From NCBI RefSeq assembly GCF_000621705.1, contig NZ_JHXO01000009.1:186001-250000 (forward strand): DNA of 64,000 nt, read 5' to 3'. This document shows, piece by piece, positions 50,912-58,230 of this stretch. Under the pieces are notes generated by a model. It had not been told where the DNA came from. It saw only the letters and a program-made list of their open reading frames with translations, and did not search any database. Source of the DNA: Prolixibacter bellariivorans ATCC BAA-1284 (GTDB taxonomy: Bacteria > Bacteroidota > Bacteroidia > Bacteroidales > Prolixibacteraceae). A program made the position numbers and the translations under genes. Every line of letters starts with the position of its first letter. Position 1 is the first letter of the stretch.

Positions 50912-51685
50912 ATGACAAAAAATTCACGGAGACAATTCCTGACCCAGACGGTACCCCTCACCATTGGTGCGACGATGGGAATCACCCAGGCAAATGCGAT
51001 GGGAAGCGCTACAGCTACTCCATCTGAAAAAAAGAAGAAAGTGGTAGTGTTTGGCGCCCATCCCGATGACCCGGAGACGATATGCGGCGGTCTAATGGCC
51101 TTATATGCCAATGCAGGGCACGAAGTGGTCTCAGCGTATCTGACGCGGGGCGAAGCCGGCATAGAGGGGAAATCGCATGAAGAAGCGGCAAAGATTCGCA
51201 CCGCTGAAGCACTGACGGCCTGCAAGATTCTGAAATGTCGCGCTGAGTTCCTGGGACAAATCGACGGGAATACCGAAATAACAAGGGAAAAATACGCTCC
51301 CGTCAGCGATTTTCTGAAAAAGGAAAACCCGGATATCATCGTTACGCACTGGCCCATCGATACACACCGCGACCACCGGATTTGTTCCAACCTGGTATAC
51401 GATGCCTGGTTACGGATGAAACCCAAACCGACTCTCTATTTCGGCGAAGCAATGACCGGGGCCCAATCACAAAACTTTACGCCTACCGATTACATCGATA
51501 TCACCAGTGTGATACAGCAAAAACACCAGGCTTGTTATGCGCACGTCAGTCAGAAAGTTGACGAATGGTACCCGAATGATCATGCGAGAATGGAAGTATT
51601 TCGCGGAATGGAGTTCGGATGCGACTATGCCGAAGCCTTTGTGCGATACATTAAAAGTCCGGAAAATAATTTGAAGGAAGCTTGA
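50912..51685 (+). CDS. Tat-exported PIG-L family deacetylase
   Basis: This 257-residue protein has a twin-arginine signal (NSRRQFLTQTVPLT, then a short hydrophobic segment ending ANAM). The PIG-L domain begins KVVVFGAHPDDPETICGGLM (about residues 40-59) with the zinc-binding AHPDDPE motif, and continues with TRGEAGIEGKSHEEAAKIRT and THWPIDTHRDHRICSNLVYD, which supplies the remaining zinc His. These enzymes remove acetyl groups from N-acetylglucosamine-type amino sugars. The mature chain would function in the periplasm. Two decayed copies of a cupin gene tail follow. Confidence 0.88.
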   Translation: MTKNSRRQFLTQTVPLTIGATMGITQANAMGSATATPSEKKKKVVVFGAHPDDPETICGGLMALYANAGHEVVSAYLTRGEAGIEGKSHEEAAKIRTAEALTACKILKCRAEFLGQIDGNTEITREKYAPVSDFLKKENPDIIVTHWPIDTHRDHRICSNLVYDAWLRMKPKPTLYFGEAMTGAQSQNFTPTDYIDITSVIQQKHQACYAHVSQKVDEWYPNDHARMEVFRGMEFGCDYAEAFVRYIKSPENNLKEA

Positions 51686-51695
51686 TGCCCCAACC

Positions 51696-51790
51696 ACCAG
51701 CTTCTATTGCCCGCCGAAGGTAAGCACGACATCCGCAACCTGGGCGATATGGAACTGAAATACCTGGTGATTAAGAAATATCAAAAATAG
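51696..51790 (+). pseudogene. decayed cupin gene tail, copy 1
   Basis: In one frame TSFYCPPKV can be read; after a one-base frame change the sequence continues HDIRNLGDMELKYLVIKKYQK and a stop. This is the C-terminal strand pair of a cupin protein without the rest of the gene. It begins 11 bases after the PIG-L gene stop. A second copy of the same tail lies at 52078-52229. Confidence 0.7.
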
Positions 51791-51859
51791 CATCGTACAG
51801 ACTGGCTTCGCCAGGCGATGTTTCCGGAAAGATAATTACACGTCAAATTTGATTTTACG

Positions 51860-52081
51860 ATGAAAACGACAAAGACAAATTGGATAAATCATCCTTCTAA
51901 AAAACAACTCATTTTATTGACTACAATTTGGATTTTGGGAGTTGTTTTACTGGTTATTTCAATGACAAACTTATTTAAAGAAAGTATTTTTCAAGGGAAA
52001 TACGTATTGATTTATTTCTTACTCATTGGTTCGATGGTAGCAATAGTTAGATTATATCGCAACTATTATAAAAATGCATGA
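51860..52081 (+). CDS. small two-helix membrane protein between two cupin remnants
   Basis: This 73-residue protein starts MKTTKTNWINHPSKKQ and has two membrane segments (about residues 17-36, LILLTTIWILGVVLLVISMT, and about 46-64) with a short loop and a basic C-terminus RLYRNYYKNA. No family is recognised. It is AT-rich and lies between two direct-repeat remnants of a cupin gene tail, so it looks like an insertion. The stop overlaps the start of the second remnant by four bases (ATGA). It might be a genuine small gene, but its length and setting make this uncertain. Confidence 0.5.
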   Translation: MKTTKTNWINHPSKKQLILLTTIWILGVVLLVISMTNLFKESIFQGKYVLIYFLLIGSMVAIVRLYRNYYKNA

Positions 52082-52229
52082 AAAGTACGGCAGAATTTTA
52101 CCTCGACGGGAAACCAAAACAACCGGTCCGTACGCCAGTTTTTATTGCCCTTCGAATGTCACGCACGGCATCCGCAACGTGAGCGATACCGAGCTGAAAT
52201 ACCTGGTGATTAAGAAGTATCAGGAATAA
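52078..52229 (+). pseudogene. decayed cupin gene tail, copy 2
   Basis: The opening frame reads MKSTAEFYLDGKPKQPVRT, part of a cupin, and stops soon after. In a second frame YASFYCPSNVTHGIRN runs on to DTELKYLVIKKYQE and a stop. Together they are one cupin gene interrupted by a frameshift near 52135. The last 85 bases match copy 1 at most positions. No complete cupin of this type is next to either copy; the cupin at 53728 is a different, longer protein. Confidence 0.7.
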
Positions 52230-52235
52230 ATTCGA

Positions 52236-53675
52236 TTACCCCCGGCGCAAATTCTTCAAGACCTTCCGCGCCAGTTCCTTTTGACTTTGGCGACCATTCA
52301 ACCGGTAACGGGCAGCGACAACCGGTCCGGTCAGCAATTGGAGCAAGCTTCCCAGGTTGCCCCACACTTTCGGCGATACGCCAATGATTTGGGCAATGAC
52401 ATCGAGGTACGTCAGCGTTTGCACCCGCATCGGATTGACCTTTCGTTCCTCACAAAGCCTGCGGTGTTTTTCCACCTCTTGTTTCATGACTTCCGGGGAA
52501 GGAAGCTGCGTATGCCCGGCAATTACTTCGGCGATGTACCTTCCCTGCATTTCGAGAGCCGGCAAAATCGGCCCGACAATGTAACACATGCCGCACATAG
52601 CCAAATGCCTGGTATTGGGAGAGAATATTTGCTGATACAACGGAACATAGTTATTCTCCACTTTCGTAACAGATGATTCTATAAAGGGGATGTCAATCTG
52701 GTAGCCGGTAGCAAAAATAATCGTATCCACCGTTTCGGTGCTGCCGTCTTCAAACGTTACCTGGTTACCGGAAATAAATTGAATCACCGGCTTCACGTTC
52801 AGTTTTCCTTGTTCCAGTCGTTTCAACAACAAATCATTCGGCACAAACCGTTGCTTCTCCAAATCGAGGGAATGGTCGGGCGTTCCAAAGTATTGCCGGA
52901 TAGCTTCGTCATCGTACTGCCGGTACGCTTTCATCAGCTTGCTACGGAAAGCCTTTTCCCGAACTACTTTCGGCAGACTGGCCGACAACTTGGTCAGTTG
53001 CAAGTCGTACGCTTTGTTATCGATGAACCGGGGCACCAGCCACGACGGGCTCCGCATGGAAAGAAACGCACCGGAAGCTATCTCCGCTACTTCCGACGCA
53101 ATATCGATGGCACTGCTCCCCGCTCCCACAGCCAGTACCTTCTTGCCTTCGAAGCTCTCCGGCGAGAAATAGTCACGGCTGTGCAATACCCTTCCGGTAA
53201 ACGTATCCAAGCCTTCGATGTCCGGCATGGATGTTTTCTCATGCCGGCCATTGGCAATGATCAGCCAGTCGAATATGTGTGTTTCGCTATTGCCTCCCGA
53301 TTCCACCTCAACGATAAATCGTCCTTCCGATTGCTTATCAGCGTGGATAACTGTTGTATTAAAGCTGATGTATTCAGCTAAATGAAATTGTTCTGTGTAG
53401 TTTTTCAGGTACTCCGAAACCACTTCCCGCGAAGGAAAATCAGCTACCTCCTTCTCAAACGGGAAATCAGAAAAGGCCATCATCTGTTTCGAGGTATTGG
53501 TTATCAAAGACCGGTAAGCCGCCGTGTCGCATTCCTGCTCATTTTCGTTAAGCTTCCATAGTCCCCCGAACCGGTCACTTCGTTCAAAAACGACCGGCTC
53601 GATACCGTATTCCAATAAGCTTTTCAAACACGTCAGGCCGGCTGCTCCGGCCCCGATGATGGCCACACTTTTCAT
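52236..53675 (-). CDS. flavin-containing monooxygenase-like protein
   Basis: This 479-residue enzyme has the FAD-binding GAGAAG (about residues 8-13) and a second Rossmann motif KVLAVGAGSSAIDIASEVAE (about 181-200) for NADPH. The FMO identifying motif appears in FTGRVLHSRDYFSP (F-x-G-x3-H-S-x2-Y, about 162-175). The C-terminal half has the NADPH/FAD closure TVDTIIFATGYQIDIPFIES. Such enzymes oxygenate N, S or carbonyl groups (Baeyer-Villiger-like). It is preceded on the same strand by a cupin gene (52-base gap); a shared role is possible but not shown. Confidence 0.85.
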   Translation of the reverse strand: MKSVAIIGAGAAGLTCLKSLLEYGIEPVVFERSDRFGGLWKLNENEQECDTAAYRSLITNTSKQMMAFSDFPFEKEVADFPSREVVSEYLKNYTEQFHLAEYISFNTTVIHADKQSEGRFIVEVESGGNSETHIFDWLIIANGRHEKTSMPDIEGLDTFTGRVLHSRDYFSPESFEGKKVLAVGAGSSAIDIASEVAEIASGAFLSMRSPSWLVPRFIDNKAYDLQLTKLSASLPKVVREKAFRSKLMKAYRQYDDEAIRQYFGTPDHSLDLEKQRFVPNDLLLKRLEQGKLNVKPVIQFISGNQVTFEDGSTETVDTIIFATGYQIDIPFIESSVTKVENNYVPLYQQIFSPNTRHLAMCGMCYIVGPILPALEMQGRYIAEVIAGHTQLPSPEVMKQEVEKHRRLCEERKVNPMRVQTLTYLDVIAQIIGVSPKVWGNLGSLLQLLTGPVVAARYRLNGRQSQKELARKVLKNLRRG

Positions 53676-53727
53676 GTGTTTATCTTTTCAATAATTCGTT
53701 TCAGTAATCGGTGAATCAACACCGTTC

Positions 53728-54312
53728 CTATTTGTTTCCGTCCCCCGGCAACAGTGCCTGAAGTTTCTTATCCATCCCTACTCCCTTGGCTACCGCGGCC
53801 GCAATGAAAAACGCCGATTTCTGTAACCCAATGGGAATTCCGTATAACCACGTATCGCCCAATTGTGCCAGTATAGCCATGTGAAAAATGTTGGAAGGCG
53901 TTCCTTTCGGGGATGCTTTCCCGGCAGCCGCCAGTGCATGATTGAGCCGTAACGCTTTTTCGAATTGTTTGGCTGGCGTTACCTCTACGGTATACGTCAC
54001 TGGCTCGGAAGATTCGTTCCAGAAGGTATGCGGACATAGGGGTTTCACCAGGTAAGATTCGCCGGCCTTCAGCGTTAGATGCTCTTTGTTGTCACCGACA
54101 ATCAGGTTGAGTTGCCCTTCCACTACACGAAAATGCTCACTGAAATGGCCGTGGTAATGATAAGGCGCCCGGTTCATTTGCCGCGCTTTCATGGTACTGC
54201 GTATTTTAAAAAGCTTGCCTTGGCTCTCCGCGGTACTGACCAATATCTCAACCTTCACACCCGTGACCGGGTTCTCCATTTTTCGTGTCATCCATTCAGG
54301 CTTGTTGTGCAA
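53728..54312 (-). CDS. cupin-domain protein
   Basis: This 194-residue protein has a single cupin domain (about residues 45-115) with the metal-binding His residues in YHYHGHFSEHFRVVEGQLNL and the second His in YLVKPLCPHTFWNESSEPVT. The C-terminal part (about 125-190) is helical and ends with a run KKLQALLPGDGNK. The exact substrate is unknown; it could be an oxygenase-type or sugar-isomerase cupin. It lies just upstream of the FMO-like gene on the same strand, so co-transcription is likely. Confidence 0.78.
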   Translation of the reverse strand: MHNKPEWMTRKMENPVTGVKVEILVSTAESQGKLFKIRSTMKARQMNRAPYHYHGHFSEHFRVVEGQLNLIVGDNKEHLTLKAGESYLVKPLCPHTFWNESSEPVTYTVEVTPAKQFEKALRLNHALAAAGKASPKGTPSNIFHMAILAQLGDTWLYGIPIGLQKSAFFIAAAVAKGVGMDKKLQALLPGDGNK

Positions 54313-54683
54313 ATATAGAAAAATCGGATAAAGGAGTTTGGCATCTTAATTCTTCGTAGTATAAGAATGAGGCCGTCTCAAAAAGTACAGAGAACATTTT
54401 CAGAACCGTCAATTTGAAAGTTGCCTCCAAAATCTCACCCCTAAATCCCCTAAAGGGGACTTTAAGCCGCCCCTTTAGGGGAGGTTTGGAGGGGTAAAAG
54501 CAGACTTACTTATAATTTGAAAGTTTTAAATTGTGCAGTTTGACTTTTAGTACAGCCTCTTTAACCAAGTTTCGAGATACCACTGTGCAAGACTATCCGA
54601 AGCAGAAAAATCTCGTGGATAATGAATTTCACACATCGAGTTCTTCATTGTATCTTTATGAGAAGCTTACCAAACCAACCAAC
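54313..54683. other. 371-base intergenic region with a palindromic repeat and a promoter
   Basis: Holds a 63-bp palindromic repeat (54434-54496) and, nearer the next gene, TATCTTTA (54651-54658), one base off the -7 consensus and 25 bases before the chosen ATG at 54684. An open frame extending from 54531 into the next gene is not used, because it would start upstream of this promoter. Confidence 0.45.
54434..54496. repeat. CCCC/GGGG palindromic repeat
   Basis: CTCACCCCTAAAT at the left and GGAGGGGT at the right are inverted; CCCCTAAAGGGG and CCCCTTTAGGGG hairpins lie between. The layout resembles the units of the 38850-40386 array (CTCACC ends and two CCCC/GGGG hairpins) but the sequence differs. 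Similar short repeats are common between Bacteroidota genes. Confidence 0.6.
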
Positions 54684-55385
54684 ATGTCCATTCAGACTGA
54701 ACTGACAGAGCAACTCAACCGGTACAGTGTCGATTTTATCCGGTTTGTCGATGTTTCGGCCTTGCCGGAAGAGCAAAACAAGGGATTTCCTTATGCTATT
54801 CTGTTTGGAATTGCCTTAACCCCCGAATACATTCAGGAAATAACCAATCAGCCCGATTACATTCAGCAGAAGATTAAACGCGAAGCGATTCATCGGGATG
54901 AATTCCATCTGAAAGAAAGGAAAACAGACCGGCTGGCTGATGAGCTGGCTGATTTTCTTACACAGAAAGGATTTACCGCATATTCCCAGTCGGAAGAGAA
55001 TTTAGCCCAAACCGGCTCTTATAACGAAGCAATACAGCAGACTTCGTTGCCCCACAAAACCATTGCCCACCTGGCCGGTATGGGATGGATGGGAAAACAC
55101 GATTTACTGGTCACGCCCGAATACGGAAGTGCCGTCAGCATGTGCACCGTTTTGACGGATGCCCCGTTAGAAACCGTTCTATATTCGCCAGAAGAGTCAA
55201 TGTGCGGAGAGTGCCAAGTCTGCGTGGACGTGTGTGTCCCCGGGGCACTCAAAGGGAAAACATGGAATATCAAGACCTCACGGGACGAGATAGTCGATAT
55301 AGCGCACTGTACCACCTGCCTGCGGTGTTTGGTGATGTGCCCGTGGACGCAGCGGTATGCACAACGCCCCGTTGCCGTCCGTTAA
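54684..55385 (+). CDS. QueG-like protein with two 4Fe-4S clusters
   Basis: Chosen from the ATG at 54684 (233 residues), 25 bases after a -7-like element. The C-terminal half has two four-cysteine motifs for 4Fe-4S clusters: C-x2-C-x2-C-x3-C in CGECQVCVDVC (about residues 173-183) and CTTCLRCLVMCP (about 212-223). The middle has AHLAGMGWMGKHDLLVTPEY (about 130-149), as in epoxyqueuosine reductases. The N-terminal domain is shorter than in classical QueG (about 380 residues), so this is a QueG-related reductase rather than a proven queuosine enzyme. A minisatellite begins 12 bases after its stop. Confidence 0.75.
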   Translation: MSIQTELTEQLNRYSVDFIRFVDVSALPEEQNKGFPYAILFGIALTPEYIQEITNQPDYIQQKIKREAIHRDEFHLKERKTDRLADELADFLTQKGFTAYSQSEENLAQTGSYNEAIQQTSLPHKTIAHLAGMGWMGKHDLLVTPEYGSAVSMCTVLTDAPLETVLYSPEESMCGECQVCVDVCVPGALKGKTWNIKTSRDEIVDIAHCTTCLRCLVMCPWTQRYAQRPVAVR

Positions 55386-55396
55386 GGCTCCCCATT

Positions 55397-55590
55397 GGTG
55401 GGGACTGTTCGCTAAGTGGTGGGCGGACCTCGCTGACTGGTGGGGGTTGTTCGCTAAGTGGTGGCCGGACTTCGCTGACTGGTGGGGATCGTTCGCTAAG
55501 TGGTGGGCAGACTTCGCCGACTAGTGGGGATTGTTCGCCAAGTGGTGGTCAGACTCCGCTGAGTGGTGGCCGGGCTCCGCTACCGGGTGA
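55397..55590. repeat. 42-bp tandem repeat (four copies plus a partial)
   Basis: Four units of 42 bp begin at 55397, 55439, 55481 and 55523; each is two 21-bp halves of the pattern GGTGGGG...TTCGCTAAGT and GGTGGG...TTCGCTGACT. A degenerate partial copy follows. The period is a multiple of three, so every frame stays open in at least part of the array and a spurious 196-codon frame reads through it. The unit has no start codon or promoter of its own. Confidence 0.85.
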
Positions 55591-55727
55591 GGATTGCAGA
55601 CCGCCCCGGCATCAGGAAAGAAACGAGCAAATATGTGCAGCCCATTGCCACTCTCCTGCCCAATATCCCATATAATTCTCACGTTTCGTCCATCATCATT
55701 TGCCGGTTTTTGACTAAATTGGTCCTC

Positions 55728-56075
55728 ATGGAAAACCTGAAAAACACACTCCTCCTGCTATCGCAATATGGCATGGGCACCGGCGACGAAGCGCTGGGAC
55801 TGCAACTTGTCACCAACTATTTAAACCTGATGAACGAAGAAGCGGAACCGCCCCGTTTCATTGCCCTGTATAACGGCGGCGTCAAACTGATTTGTGAAGG
55901 TTCGCCGGTGATTGACATCATGAAGGAGCTGGAGCAAAAAGGCGTCAAACTGCTGGCCTGCAAAACCTGCCTGCGGCATTTCGACCTGCTCGACAAAATG
56001 GAAGCGGGAATAGCCGGCACCATGATGGACATCGTGCAGTTGCAAAAGGCCGCCGACAAGGTGATTACCCTGTAA
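55728..56075 (+). CDS. DsrE/YedF-like sulfur-metabolism protein
   Basis: From the ATG at 55728 the protein has 115 residues, a DsrE-type domain: TLLLLSQYGMGTGDEALGLQ (about residues 7-26), PPRFIALYNGGVKLICEGSP (about 41-60), then MKELEQKGVKLLACKTCLRH (about 66-85) with the Cys pair C-x2-C in ACKTC. This matches the C-terminal DsrE part of YedF-like sulfurtransferases, which are linked to selenium or sulfur metabolism, but the N-terminal TusA part is absent. It lies between two minisatellites and follows the QueG-like Fe-S protein; coupling between the two is only suggested by position. An in-frame start farther upstream would include minisatellite sequence. Confidence 0.8.
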   Translation: MENLKNTLLLLSQYGMGTGDEALGLQLVTNYLNLMNEEAEPPRFIALYNGGVKLICEGSPVIDIMKELEQKGVKLLACKTCLRHFDLLDKMEAGIAGTMMDIVQLQKAADKVITL

Positions 56076-56554
56076 CGACTATCCCCGAAAAGAGGTCGTG
56101 ATCAAAAGTTCATAAGCCATTTACTTGCCGGAGAAGCCATGGGCAAAAGTCCATGAACCATTTACTCGCCGGGGAAGCCATGGGCAAAAGTCCATGAGCC
56201 GTTTACTCGCCGGGGAAGCCATGGGCAAAAGTCCATGAGCCATTTACTCGCCGGGGAAGCCATGATCAAAAATTAATACCTCATAGCCTATCTCCTGCTG
56301 CGCGCGCAATAAATCGCCTTTGCCCCGCTTTTGTTTTATGATAAAAAACGCTAATTTCAGTGGTGAAAACGAAACGACTGGTCAAAACCAAGATGAAGAA
56401 TACCTGACAGAACATAATAAGTACACAATCCATCCCTAAATGAATGTATAACCACAACTCATCTAATGACATAAAATCAATAACAAGCATTACAATATCT
56501 CCTAGCTAGCGTTCATGCTGAATAAGTATTACATAAAAAACAAAAAAAATACTA
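56076..56554. other. 479-base region without a gene, holding a minisatellite
   Basis: Its left part is the 41-bp tandem repeat (56102-56270). The rest has only short frames. AACGCTAATTTC near 56345 resembles the GCTAATTTG element found upstream of four other genes but is one base off and faces no nearby gene start. Confidence 0.4.
56102..56270. repeat. 41-bp tandem repeat (about four copies)
   Basis: Four successive copies of a 41-bp unit contain GCCATGGGCAAAAGTCCATG, then a (G/A)CC(A/G)TTTACTCGCCGGGGAA stretch. Each copy has an internal CATGG/CCATG inverted pair. The first copy is more divergent (CATAAGCC, TTGCCGGAGAA) and the last loses its end. The copies begin about 27 bases after the DsrE-like gene. 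Confidence 0.85.
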
Positions 56555-57926
56555 ATGGATATTTATAATATTTCGGAAATTGAAATAGAGCTACGAGCCA
56601 CATCTGATGCAGCCTGTGGAAATGGTATTAACGCACTACTCGACTCAAAAAAAATTTCTATTGAAGAATTTATAGAGCATAGAGAAAAATACGCTGAAGA
56701 TTTTATCCGATTTAGCCATGACGGTTTTAAAGGAGCCCAAAATAGAATTATAAAAAATATTCTTCTCATTCAAGATGAACAAGAAGTTGTAAAACAGAAT
56801 CTAAAAAAGGCAAGAGTTGAAAGAAATAAAGAAGAAATTCCTGAATTAATAAATAAAAAAAAACATCTTGAAAACATTGTAAAGTTATTTAAACATTGTG
56901 CCGATGCTTTGGTTTGGCAACTTATACAAGGACAACTTTGAATTTCGCGTAGACTTTATTTAAATGTATCAGGAGAGAAAAAACTAAGAGAAGTAAATTT
57001 GGAATCTGCAATAAAAGTTGCCGAAGATTATAATTCCAATCCAATGAATTTTGTGCTAATTACCGACATTACAAATAATGTTCAAGTCGGCGATTTAATG
57101 GGAATTGTTGATGGTCAGTTTATAATAGCAGAAATCAAAGAAGGAGAAAAAAAATCTAGAAATTTTGGAAGTTATTCAAGAATTAAGCGATCCAGAAAAA
57201 ACACCTCAAGATGTATTAAAGACCTTTTCTTCCGAACCTAAAATGATTGAACAACTTGAGCGGACAATTAAACAGCATAAAACATTACACGATGTTCATC
57301 AAATTCTGAGTACTGACAAGGGAATCGACCCAACTTCTGGCAAAGAAGTTAGAATTTTTACTCCAAATGAACCAACTCCAATATTTTCAGAAAGATTGTC
57401 TTTACTCGAAAAACAACTACAAGAAAGAAATTTTTGGGCATACGATGTAATTGAAGGTTGCTTACATATCGGAATATATAAAGGTGAGAAAAGATTTGCC
57501 GGACACCTAATTTTAAAAGCGATTTGCGAACAAAAAGAAAAACCAAACTATATAATAGTCGATGCATTAAGTATAATTGATTCTCTTAATAAACCATTAT
57601 TTTTTCTCCCCTTCAGCACAGACTTTATTTTCGATATAATTTTCAGTCGAGTAAAAATGTATTTTATGCTTGAGTTAGATAACTACATGGAACTGTATAG
57701 CCATTACGGATTTAAAGCTGAATGGGCTAGTAGAAAACAAACAACAAAAGCAAAGGAAATGGTAAAAGCCTATGATATTTTTGAACACAATCATCGAGGA
57801 ATAAAAATTAAGATTGATGGGAACAAGAGTATGTGGTTATCATTTGGAACCTTAACAAGAATTTTCTTTGAGCATATAAATCCATCGTATACTGCTTATT
57901 CGACCAAGTACTATATGGAAAAGTAA
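56555..57926 (+). pseudogene. AT-rich gene broken by an in-frame stop and a frameshift
   Basis: Three frame pieces read as one protein of about 455 residues. Piece 1 (56555-56941) ends at TGA after LVWQLIQGQL; the same frame goes on with ISRRLYLNVSGEKKLREVNL up to an A8 run at 57147-57154. Removing one A joins AEIKEGEK to NLEILEVIQELSDPEKTPQD and the rest of piece 3, ending at 57926. The first section is helical, rich in Lys and Glu; the second and third contain VLITDITNNVQVGDLMG and RFAGHLILKAICEQ, but I know no family. AT-rich codon use continues through all three pieces, as expected for one decayed gene. A recoding signal cannot be excluded, though two breaks in one gene favour decay. Confidence 0.7.
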
Positions 57927-58230
57927 TGAAATCAATAAAAGAAAAGCACCAAACGCTAATTGGTATAGGGCATGACTGAGTATAGCTCCCTCTAATACTC
58001 AGGGGCGACAAGTCCAATCTCTTCCCAACCTCAATTCCTAAGGATGTCATCCCCCGGAGGGATGACATCCTTTTTTAGTTCCTTTTACCCCAGCCCGGGA
58101 AGATGAGTCATACATAATAAGGCGGCTTATTCCGGATACGATGATGAAATAAAGTGTACCTTCACCGCATCAGTCTTGCCCCAAGAAGCGTATTTTTCCA
58201 TTTTAGTTCTTCACCATAACAGGAAAATCG
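57927..58230. other. 304-base region with two hairpins and a possible promoter
   Basis: Holds an 8-pair hairpin CTGAGTAT/ATACTCAG (57976-58002) not followed by T, the strong terminator at 58040-58076 and TATTTTTC (58191-58198), one base off the -7 consensus, 32 bases before the ATG at 58231. Confidence 0.45.
58040..58076 (+). terminator. strong terminator-like hairpin before the UPF0182 gene
   Basis: AAGGATGTCATCCC and GGGATGACATCCTT form a perfect 14-pair stem with a six-T run. A nearly identical hairpin lies after the UPF0182 gene at 61037. Confidence 0.8.

Noticed and set aside
52281-53381. Plus-strand frames of 75-200 codons opposite the monooxygenase gene
   Set aside because: They are antisense shadows of a gene with intact FAD and NADPH motifs.
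55085-55675. 196-codon frame with GGDCSLSGGRTSLT-type repeats
   Set aside because: It overlaps the QueG-like gene out of frame, and its repeats come from a 42-bp minisatellite whose period is a multiple of three.
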